Positions 22,260 to 33,600 of a DNA stretch of 64,000 nucleotides are shown in pieces; position 1 is the first letter of the stretch; every line of letters begins with the position of its first letter. A program made the position numbers and the translations under genes. The notes under the pieces are model-generated. The model was given only the letters and a program-made list of their open reading frames with translations, was not told where the DNA came from and did no database searches. The stretch comes from Gerris lacustris (taxonomy: Eukaryota; Arthropoda; Insecta; Hemiptera; Gerridae), in NCBI GenBank assembly GCA_951217055.1, contig OX578278.1, positions 47,691,574 through 47,755,573 of the forward strand, in the 5' to 3' direction.

Positions 22260-25200
22260 ACGCTGAGAATAATTTAACGATTTCTTAAAATTACTTTAAT
22301 TTTTTCTTGCAGATTTCAAAAAATATTGTTTTCATTTAAATTGAAAGATTAGTTAGACGATTACTGTATTAATGATTTAATGAACAAAAAAGATAAAATG
22401 GAATATTTTATCCTTATATAATCATCGAGTATTCCACTATTTTATGAAAATATATACATCTTAATAAGCATGTTACAATAATTTGATCCTAATAAAATAG
22501 AAATAATATAAAATCAGTTGTACCAAGATTGACACAGAATAAGAATTTAATCATTATCCTTTTACCTACCAATGTTTTCATTAGGGAACATTATTTCATG
22601 ACTTTTTTTAAACATGAAGTTTAATTAACAAATCACTAAAAACCATGACGAAACTTGTGTATTTTATGGGTCAAATGCTAAGTATATGCCCGATTCTCAA
22701 TAGATCTCGAAATATCAATTTATTTCTGTTTTCAGAGTGTTATACAACTATATATTTAATAAGGATGATACATGGTTGGTGTGTCGATTCATCAAGTGTA
22801 CAAACCTTAGTACATAATGGCTTCCTTAAATAGCTTCACTAAGATAGCTACCCATTAGTTTAGTAATGCAGGGTGAACACTAAGTGTGGGTCAGAAATTG
22901 AACCTCAACTCCTGCTTGATTGGCAAATGCGGTAAAAACCGGGGACCAACAACTAACAAACTAAACATAAAGTGAGTAACTATACTTTCAAATAGCTTTA
23001 TTTTATCAGAAGTTTTATTATTAATATACAAAAAGTTTACAACAGGTACATTAAATATAAAAAAAATTAAAAACTTTGAAAAAAGTTTTAGGTAACATAA
23101 AATAATAATCGAGTTATCTTATTTAAAAAAAAGTAAGTGATGAAAAGTAAACTACCGTAAAATAATTTATTACAAGCTAATTAAGCCAAAAAGCCTATAA
23201 AAAGAATGTAGATATCAAATAAATTCAAAATTATTGGATAAGATTATTAAACTAGGATAACTATTTGGTATTGAAAGAAACAGTCTCTCCACATTTCGGC
23301 CTTTAACTCTTTTACGCTTGGTGGCCCATTTAAGGAAAACTCAAAAATGGCCGTAAACACACACAGTAAAAATTTAAATAATTAATTAAAATTAAATAAT
23401 AAAATTAATTAGGAGTATGGTCCCCTGGAGAACCACGTAGGGTTTAGAACATGACGATAAAGGATTGTAGGATCATCAATTCTTATTGTTAAAGAGCCTA
23501 TCATTACTAAAAAATAGGATGGTGATTGTGTTAAGTCCATATTATGTTGGAGACTAACGTAAGATATTTATAAAGGACAAAAGCTGCTTTGATGGATTTA
23601 CAAGTATTATTTTACATGGAGAGACAATTGCTTTGAATCCATTAAGATGACCTCCATTAATAGTCTAATTCCTGAAATTATTTTGCTTAATATTCTTCTG
23701 TATACATTTTTTTTTTTAAATACAACTAACATTCCAATATATGCATGCTTCTTTTACTAAATGAGTTAAAGAATATCAGCTAGAATTCACCACCTTGCCT
23801 AGTAGACACTGGGAATCTTTGTTCGGATTCATTATTCCAGATTTTCTGTTCTGATTTTGGAATATGGGGCATGTCGCAGGACTGAATATTACGATCCTGC
23901 CAGAAATGGGATTCTTTGACTTAATTTTGTCTAACAACGAATCTGAACAAAGATTCCAGTTTGTACTAGGCTTAAGAGGTAATGAAGCTAGAGGCGAAAT
24001 CTAAATTACATCAATTTGAAAATTTGTGTGAGTACATTTGTCACTTCTTCACCAATCTTGACTGTGACTACATTGTAATTTAATAACTTAAAATAGTTAA
24101 ATATGGAATTTACTGTCAATGATATTGTACAGCTTCATAATAATAAAAAATAAAATATAATAATAGAAATTGTATCTTGGATTGATTGTCATTGATTAAC
24201 AACATAACGGTAGAAACTCTCTAGCTCTCTTCAAACAGGTTTGGCTTAAACCAGGTGTTTTATTCAATAGTTCACTAGAATATGCAAACAAAACTAATAA
24301 GCAGCCAAATCAAACAAAGAAAAAAATAACAGCTTGACAAAAAGTAAACTTAATCATGTAAGACTTAATTGTGATAACAGTATAGTTGGGAATAACTCGC
24401 AATAATATATTTGTTTTAACAGTACTTAGTTAATATTCGTAACTTTGAAAAAACAACTGGTCTTCCAAATAAAACTCCTATTTTAAAAAAGCGAGTACAC
24501 AAATTTTAGTATCCCTTTAGTTTTACTTTAATGCTTCAGATATATCTTTTCCTAATATCAATTAAGTCATACAAGTCAACTGAGTTTTAATTTCTTTGCA
24601 TATGTCAAAACAAAAACTCTGTACATATAAGCATTATAAGAAACATAAGACATTCTATTTTAAACCAGGCAGGGGTGTTTATTTCCTACTTCCGAAGGCA
24701 GTTTAAAGGATCAGGCTCTAAGCCCGAAGTCAAAGGTTGGTCTATTGAGCAAGCCCCAGTGCACTTTTTGTTTAATGCAGGATAGGAGGGGATCAGCTAC
24801 TTTACACATCCATTCCAATATACCAGATATATCAATAAATGTACTGGTTTCAAGGAAGAATTTGTGAGTATGCTAAAGTTGGCTATACTCTTTGTGGTAT
24901 TGACAGGTAAACCTGTACTATCATAGCACACACACTTCCGTTTACCTGGCAGGTATTCTGCAACGTCTATGGCCAGCTTAACCATTAACCTACACAGATC
25001 CTCTAGGTAGGGATGTTATTACATTCATTCTAATAAAAAAAATAAAAAAAAAATTTATAAGTTCGCATCTTTAGAAAGAAAATTAAGGATGTTAATAAAT
25101 GGGTGTAAAAATAAATGACCTAAACAGTCCAACACCCAAGAAAATAATAATATGTGTGAGTGTTATGGAATGTTAAATTTCAAAGTTATCAATCAAAAAA

Positions 25201-27130
25201 GAGCTTAAAAATCCATTATTAGCATAAGAATATAAATGCTTTACAATCTAAGAGTACTGTGGGACTCTTTTAGGTTTATTCTATGACAGGGATCGGCAAC
25301 ATAAAGCTTCATTGGACTAAATGTTGAGAGATTATAAAATACCTAAGGTTTTATCTGTATACTATAAGCCCTCGGTGACTTTCAAGTCTTGTATTGTCCT
25401 CATAGACAAAAAGGTTGCTGACCTCCTGGTCTATGAGTTCAGTTATTTTATTCATTGGTGGTGCTTTGCTGATATCAGTTTAATCATTTTTAAATTCCTT
25501 CTTTAATTCTTAACAGATTTATTTTTTAAACTAGTTGAAGTGTCCCACTTGAATGACATCCTACCTAAAGTGATCTCTAATAAAATGGGAATAGATTTTG
25601 AATAAAAAATTATTAGTAAAATAGAGGGTACATTTAATTTTATTCATAAATTTTGTTCTCTAATATATCTGAATGAGTGGTTCGACCAATGTTAGGTTTA
25701 AACAAGTAATAGATAAACACTATCATTATAGGAGGATCAAGAAAAGAGTTAATTTTTGGCAGCGTGGGAAAATCAAAAAAACTAGGATGGGCAGCCAATA
25801 AGAGCTCAATATTTTGACATCTAGAAGGCCAGGCCAAATAGGCGAACTAGGTGGCCAAATAGGTGGAGGAGGTAACTGCCTAGTGAATTTGTTTTTTCTA
25901 TCACATAGGTTGGCCAACCTGAGCTGTCAGTATTAACTCTCTTCTTGATCATACTGTAGATAAACATATGCACAACCTGCCTGGTCTGAAACAGGAATAT
26001 TTATAAGTTCTTCCACACAACTGTCAACAAAAAAGCAGATTAGTAAACTAAACTCCAATAAAAACAAAAAAACTTAATCATCTAATGCTAATGAAATAAT
26101 GCGAGAACAATTGACAATAATATCACAATTCATTTTAAAATAAAATCAGTTATGCATTTACAAATTTTACACTTGAATAATGCTTATTTGGGAAAAAATG
26201 TAATCTCTATTACACGAATAACACAAGGTGTTCATACAAATTGAAGCATAAATGATGTCAAGGTAGGAAAAATAAAAATAAGAAATTGAGAAAGGATATG
26301 AAAACAACATTTACAAATAAACATTAAATATTATCACACAGCTTACATTTTGTCCTAAAATAAATTGAATATTTCTTTGAGCAAATATATTTTAGGGTGG
26401 GGAGATAAACTTTGCTATGTCTTGAAAGAAGTTTAAAGTTCTCCCTTTCTACTTTAAATTATCAAGTAAAAAAATAATGCTTTTTTACACTCATGAATGT
26501 AAATTTATCATGTTTCCACTTAATATTTTAAGGTTCACAGAATTATAACAAGTGTCTCAAAAGCACTTAACATTAATGGCATTAAAAATACATTCAAAAT
26601 GGCAATTGCGTCAAAGCAAAGGCATAATTACTTCAATGCTTTTATCTACTGCTAAAATCATTTCGGTTAATAGTAATGGTAGAGGAAAAAATAAAAGCTT
26701 TAGAGGATTTTAACAGTGAAGAAAAGCAACGAATATATAATTAAAATGTAGCCACTTAACTAGGACCATCAGTGGCTCTAATGTGATGCTAACATGTGAA
26801 TAATTACTTTTTTATAGTAATAATACTTTAAGTGAATTTCAATCTTATAATATAACATTACAAGTCAAAGTCATATCTCAGTATAGGAAGTATTCACTTG
26901 AATAATTTACATGGTTTATCTTAATTAGCTTTCTTTGGCTTCTACCTCTCCTGGGTATATACACTCCTGTCAACACTAAGTCAAGCAAAGGTTCAAAACG
27001 TAAAAGATTTTATATAATTCGGTTTGTAATAAATTTTCAACAAGAGCTAGCTTGGATGATTTTAAAAGTTTATATACTAATTTAGAGTGGAAAAAATCAT
27101 ATCTGTAGTATCTTTGAATTTTTAAAGACT
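22260..27130. other. Region downstream of TONSL, no gene recognised
   Basis: About 4.9 kb of AT-rich DNA past the TONSL stop codon in its direction of transcription. It could contain the TONSL 3' untranslated end, but I could not pick out a convincing polyadenylation site. A slightly GC-richer piece at 24650-25020 has a short minus-strand frame (24797-24985) without a known motif. One MITE is listed separately at 23797-23971. Confidence 0.45.
23797..23971. mobile_element. Small inverted-end MITE (GCCTAGTA family), copy 1
   Basis: The left end GCCTAGTAGACACTGGGAAT and the right end ATTCCAGTTTGTACTAGGC are inverted copies, extending inward with ATCTTTGTTCGGATTC. A related copy lies at about 53655-53795 in a TONSL intron. 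No target duplication was fixed. Confidence 0.6.
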
Positions 27131-27171
27131 TGTGAACAAATTATTTTTTAAACACTCTCAAGATAACTTAC

Positions 27172-27384
27172 CGCGGGTAGACTCGTAATAAACAGCTTGG
27201 TTTTCCGGTGAAATCCGCGACTCAAAGGGGTTGAAATCCTTGGATGGAAATGGATTTCCAAATGAAATAAAAAAATTGAATGGAAATGAAATCCGTGTCA
27301 CAAAGGGGTTTAAACCTTGTATGGAAATGGATTTCCGTCCAATTCGTGACGCGGATTTCACCGGAAAACCAAGCTGTCTATTAC
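27172..27384. mobile_element. Fold-back element, family FBk, copy 2, just past the TONSL stop codon
   Basis: Arms starting GTAATAAACAGCTTGGTTTT and ending CCAAGCTGTCTATTAC are inverted copies, with GGTGAAATCCGCG in both. Shorter GGATTTC and GAAATCC pieces fill the centre. It shares the leading CCGCGGGTAGA and the arm sequence with the copy at 7193. It lies about 43 bp downstream of the TONSL stop (27427), so it may be transcribed as part of the 3' untranslated region and fold into a hairpin. Confidence 0.75.
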
Positions 27385-27426
27385 TCTCATGATATATTGA
27401 TTTAGGTTAAAAAAAAAAGCATGGCA

Positions 27427-27655
27427 TCAAAATGAATCAATATAACAACCGAAAGGACCAGGTTTGCCTCTTGATTGATTGGAACATGAAGTGATGGCAA
27501 GAGATTTAATTTTAGTCGTGATTTCTTCAGAGACTTCTGTTCCACCTAAGCTTAGATGTGTCAGGTCAGTTTTAAGGATACTCTGTAGTGCTTCATTTGA
27601 TAAAGGTGTTCCATCTAATAGAAGCGTTTCTAGCCTTGGAGTCATCTCAATACCC
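27427..27655 (-). CDS. TONSL: TONSL exon 19 of the window (last coding exon)
   Basis: The acceptor TTTTCTAG precedes G/GGT ATT GAG. The one leading base completes the AA left by exon 18 as a lysine codon. It encodes leucine-rich sequence (RLETLLLDG, LTHLSLGG) and ends in TGA at 27427-27429. If exon 18 is not spliced, the protein ends elsewhere (see exon 18). Confidence 0.85.
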
Positions 27656-30600
27656 CTAGAAAAAAGCAATCAAGAAATAAATAAACAAAAAAGCAAAGAG
27701 GCATACATACTTCAATGGGCACATATTTCACATTAAGGAGCCTTGTTTTCTCTAGTCTTATAAAAGTTTTACGCCTTGTTTTCACAGAGAGTACTACATA
27801 TAATAATGCAAATGTACAGTCTACTTGTGTTTTTGTGACCAAGACAGTAACGATTTCCAACACAAGCGACACAAAACTAGCTGCTGTCATTGGTGATATT
27901 ATTAATATTAAATATAGAAAAAGTAAAATAATTTGAGAGTTAATGGACTCAAAGAAAAAATGAATTAGCCCAAAGGGGTTTCTTTTACAAAAATGGAAAT
28001 ATCCAGTATTCCCTCTAAAAACTAAAATACATCCAACAGCTCCATGTTTAGCAATTCGACTAAAACCAACAACATAACAGGAAATTTAAGTTCTATCATG
28101 AAAAAACATGATCATTCTGCTCTCCGATTCATCACTCTATAAGAGTCATGAATCAGAGATTAGAGTTTGATCCTGACTCATAGTTAAATTTGGTAAAATT
28201 TTAACAGTTTGTGTTTAAGGTGATGCATTACTGTATAATAATAACATTAAACACACACAACTACACATTACTGTATATTAATTTAATAACTTATTTTGTA
28301 AAATTGAAACAAACAAATACACAAAAATGCAGGTTTGAAAATGTCTCAAAGTGAGAGACATAATATTGCTTAATAAATAAGAATAAAAAAGCAAATGTAT
28401 TACAGGGTGGCCACTAATATAGCTTGACAAAATTCCCTGACTTTTCCCTGACATTTCCCTGACCTACTTCAGGTTTTCCCTGACCATCATCAATATTTAT
28501 TAAATGGACCACAATTTTTTTTTTTTTTTTTTTTTTTAATATAAACTATTTCGAGAAATAATTGTTTTTCACGTTTTTTCAGAGTTTTTTGGGGGGTAGC
28601 GCCCCCAAATTTCAAGCTAAAATTCATTTCTCGACTACGCCGTGGGGTATGATTTTTCTTATGTCTAGTATTTTGTCGGGTCCACACCGATTTTTCCTGT
28701 TCAACGCTAAAAAGTATAAACTAAAATTGTAACCTTTCCTTATTATCCTGGAAAGTAACAATTCACGTATTTTTACTTTCTCATGTAAAAGAAAAAGTAT
28801 TGTGATGCCGCAAAAATTCAATTTTGAATTTATTTTTATTTTTGAGGTCCCCTGAGTCCAAAAAAGTGGTTTTTAAAAAATGTCTGTCTGTCTGTGCAGA
28901 CCTAAACCTAAAGCGTCTGCTGGGCCGATTTTGACGAAATTTGGCATAACATGTTTAGAAAAATCATACCCCGAGGCGAAATCGAGAAATGAATTTTAGC
29001 TCTACATTTGGGGGCACTACCCCCCAAAAACTCTGAAAAAAAATTATTTCTCGAAAACGGTTCCGACGATTTTTATTAAACAATTTTTAAAATGTAATTT
29101 TTTTATATTTAAAATGTAGTCCATTTAAATACGAATCTAACGATATAAGCCGTTTTCCTGGGAAAAATCTAGTTCCTGAGAAAAAGCTTAAAACGCGGAC
29201 GGAGAGAGGAGAGAGCCCGGGTTCGATTCCCTGCCGAAGTTATCTTTATGATAAATTTTGATGAATTGTTCAATAATAATTAAATGCACATACGCAAACT
29301 ATTAAATGGAAAAAAACTGGGCTATGTAATTATGAACTCGTTTATAAGAAAGTTTGTCTGAGTTGTCTCAGACCGATTTTTATGGTTTCGAGGTTGCCCT
29401 AGAAACCCTTATGCTTTTGGTAGTCCGTCCGTCGCATCTTGGAGTATATCTCCCGACCTACTGAAGCTGTAGACTTGAAATTTGGTATACAAGTTAAACT
29501 TTTTTGCCCAAAAACAGAAAAACTATTGCGGACTTAAACACTCCAAATTTCTACGATCTGCGATCAATTGCGAGTAGATCGCAATATTTTATATTTTTTG
29601 TAATTTTCAAGTTGGGTATCATTTCAAAGGTATTGAAATGTAGATTAGAAATATATATCGTGTTTCCAAAATGGCGGTCATTATACCCCCCAAATAATTA
29701 AGACAAACCCAAAATGTACCTCCCCTGCACTACCCCATTAGGACAGGTCCTAAAAAAGGGCAAAAACACATAAATATATAATAAAATTTCCGGGAATTGG
29801 TCTAAAAAAGTGAAATTTTAGGGGGCTGTAACTCGGGAGCCAAAATTTTTGTCATTTGAAAATTCGAAGTTGAGTATCATTTTAAAGGTATTGAAATTTC
29901 GTTCACAAATATACATCGTGTTTCCAAAATGGAAGCTATTTTACCCCCCCCCCCCCCCCCTCCCCCAAAAAAATTAAAACATTACGCAAAAAAAAGTCCC
30001 CCCGCTACCCCATTAGGACAGGAGCTAAAAATACAAAAATATGCATCTCTGTAATCCAATGATATTTCCGGGAGTTGATATAAAAATTCGAAGCTGGGTA
30101 TCATTTTAAAGGTATTGAAATTTGGCTCTCAAAAATATATCGTTTTTCAAAATGGCGGCCATTTTACCCCTAAAATAACTAAATTAGTGCATACTACCGA
30201 AGATAGTAATGGATAATATGCACTCCTCGTTTCTTAAAAGTGAATTTTTATACATATTTTTGATGAATGTTTCGATGAAGGATAATTTAGGTGTAAGAAA
30301 AGCGACATATTACATTTTTTTGTTAAAAAAAATAAAAATAAATAATAATAATGTACTTATTAATTCTTATGACCGAAGAAATCCTTTTAGTAACTTGCTG
30401 GTAAGTACTTGACGGGATTTTTTGATATAATTTCTAAATATAGAGGTTGTTAATCCTTCTGCCTTTGTTCCAAATACAGCATTTTTAGGGTTTCGTTGGT
30501 AAAACCAAGAAAAGAAACCCTTATAGTTTCGTTCATGTGTCTGTCTGTCTGTCACTCTGTACGGTTCCAATAACTTTTGAATAAAAAGAGATAGAAACGT

Positions 30601-33600
30601 AAAACTTTCCAATATTAAAGATCGTTTTGACGCGCACACAGGAAAAATATAGCGAATTCAAGAGCTGTTCAAATCCAAAATGGCTGATAACTCACGTCAT
30701 GCAAACATTTTTTTTTTAATTTTAAGTGGGGTATCAAATGAAAGGTATTAAAGAGTAGATTACAAATATATATATTACTTAGGGAAAGTGTTCAATTTTC
30801 GGCGCCATTTTGTCAAAAAACATCGAAATTTTGTGTGTTCCCCCCCCCCCCTAAAATCGTATTTCCGCTCTTACTAAAAATATAGAAAAATATGCAAAAT
30901 GTGCGGTCTGATGGGCCAAAGAAAAAATAAGAATAGCAACTTGGTCGGATTAACTGGGAATCCAAGATGGCGGCTGATTGATGTCACGGGAAAAAAAAAT
31001 ATTTTTTTAAAATTTTGAGTGAGGTATCAAATGAAAGGTATTGAAGAGTAGATCACAAAAATATATAACACTTGTAGAAAGCGTTTGATTTTTCCCGCCA
31101 TTTTGTCAGAAAACATCCAAATTCCCCCCCCCCCCCCCCAACTACTAATTTCATGTTTACAACACCAACGAAACCCTTTTTACGTGAGACTTCACGCACA
31201 ACCAATTTTTTATTTTTATTAGAAATTTCGAGAAAGTTAAGGTTTCTGTGCTTTAAAATTATGAAATAAGGATTTTAATAGCCGTTAGATTTTCCCTGAC
31301 CTATGACAAAATTCCCTTAATTTTCCCTGATTATTCCCTGTCGGCCGAAATTCCCTGACTTTTCCCGGTATTCCCGGTTTTCCCGGTCTGTGGCCACCCT
31401 GGTATTAGTATTTTTATTATAAAAATACTCCTGAAGACACAAAGTTATAATTAGTCAAAGTTCTTATAATTATTAATTTATTAAAAATAGCTTTTTGTTA
31501 TACTTAATAAGTTGATGAAGATGTTCAGGAGATGGGGAGCAGTAAGATATATCGATAAAAGTAAGAGAAGGTGGTTGATACTGCTGTAAAAACAAGGCTA
31601 GTTCTTGTACAGCAGGAGGCCCAACGTGCCTCATAGCAAGGTGACACAATGTATTAGCATCAAGCCTTGATAGAATAGCACTAACTCCTTCATCTCCAAG
31701 CTTGTTATCACTCACATCTAACCACTCGATTCGATCTGAAAATACAATTAGAAAATTAGCTTTTTAATAAAATTAAATTTAACAAATACTTATATTAAAA
31801 ATTGTTAGCAACAGTGATAGAAATATAGATGACATTTAAATTTACATGTAAGGTGATGTGTGGGCAATAAAGAGGAAAAAAATTACGCACTAATTCACAG
31901 CTCCAATGACTATATTTTGCCTCCTGCTACGAGGCATATTCATGTCTACACAACTGATAACAAAAAATGTGTGAAAAAATTAATTAGCGTGCTAAAATAC
32001 AATAATCTTATTAAATATTAAATTAAATTAACGGTTAAATTAATTACCTGTTTAAAACATAAATAATCAAGCAAGATCATGCTTTCGTCTACTAACAATT
32101 TACTACTCTAATAAATAACAACATGCAACAAACTCTACAAAAACAGACTTAAGGTAACTAATATTATAAAAGAATAATAATAGTTACCTTAAGTCTGTTT
32201 TTGTAGAGTTTGTTGCATGAAGTGAAGAAAGAAAAAGTCACTCCACGTGAAAGAGTTTGTTGCATGTTGTTATTTATTAGAGTAGTAAATTGTTAGTAGA
32301 CGAAAGCATGATCTTGCTTGATTATTTATGTTTTAAACAGGTAATTGATTTAACCGTTAATTTAATTTAATATTTATTAAGATTATTGTATTTTAGCACG
32401 CTAATTAATTTTTTCACACATTTTTTGTTATCATTTGTGTAGACATGAATATGCCTCGTAGCAGGAGGCGAAATATAGTCATTGGAGCTGTGAATTAGTG
32501 CGTAATGTTTTTCCTCTTTATTACCCACACATCACCTTACATATAAACAAATATGAGGAACAAAAATACATTTAAAAATTTAAATTTACAGTTTAATAAT
32601 AATAAGATATTGGCAATTTTTGGACAAAAATGCTTTTAACTCCCTATTTTCAATTATTTCATAGTCTCAACATGAAATTCGACTGCTCAATGTCAGTCCC
32701 CATTAGATAATTTCAGAAAAAGATGTTTCCATGAAAATAACCCCTTATTTTCACTTGATAAATTGTCTTTCTTTTCTTGATAAATTGAGGTAATATCTTC
32801 TCTTTGGATATGAGAACAAAATGTTTAAAGAAAACTTTCAGGGACAGAAAGTTTTCAACAATTTTGGGTCATTACAGGAAAGATAAATCATCTACTTTAT
32901 TTATATTTCAAGGTGATCATGAACATGTCATAAACTTCTGATTTATTTTCATAATTTAATAATGCACATAATATAACATACCAAGGCTAAAATATGAAGG
33001 GAAGCGAAAATATTTTTGGCAGAGTCCACATGAAGCCAAACTTAACTTTGTAAGTCCAGGTAAATATTCTAAAAGTGATGTTAAAGCTTTGACGCTATCA
33101 TTAAGTGGGTTGTAGCCAACAAAGCATTTTTGTAAATTCTAAAAAACAAAACAACACTTTAAATTATTTATGAAAAGACAAAAAAGTTATTAAAACTGTG
33201 GCGACCTCCATCTTGCTATGCTTAATTGACTTTTGAGACTTTTTTAGTACTTATTATTCAATGTAAGTATTTATGAATAAACTCGGGGTTGGTAGTTAGA
33301 GGCCACTTCCATGGCAGGTCCGTCGCGAGCCCAATGAGATAGGTAAGAATATGATCCTTACCATATGAAATCCTCTACAGTTCATCTGAAGTTATTGGAG
33401 TACCCTTTTGCTCCCCCACCATGGAGACCCAACTTGTGCGTGCAGCTCTCCCCTCAATGGGGGTAAGGAGGCAGCCCCCTCTTCTTTTCCTAGGCCTAAA
33501 AAGACCGGTGCATCGGGTGAGGAGCTCATTCATTTCTTGCCATCCGACTTGACTCATTCTTTTCTTTTCATGACCTAAATCTTACACTTGACTTCTTTCT

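Larger units (their letters stand above)
28403..31401. mobile_element. 3.0-kb nested element, CAGGGTGGCCAC ends, 6-bp target duplication
   Basis: Ends are CAGGGTGGCCAC at 28403 and GTGGCCACCCTG at 31390-31401, flanked by GTATTA on both sides (28397-28402, 31402-31407). Both ends carry many direct TTCCCTGA words. Most of the interior is later insertions: HINE-B pieces (28545-29385), a related tandem-unit repeat (29385-30185) and a HINE-A copy (30487-31205). The original element was probably a MITE of about 300-500 bp. I cannot name its superfamily. It fills most of the last TONSL intron. Confidence 0.65.

Noticed and set aside
24797..24985. Minus-strand 62-residue frame downstream of TONSL
   Set aside because: No recognisable domain; could be part of an unknown exon but there is nothing to support it.
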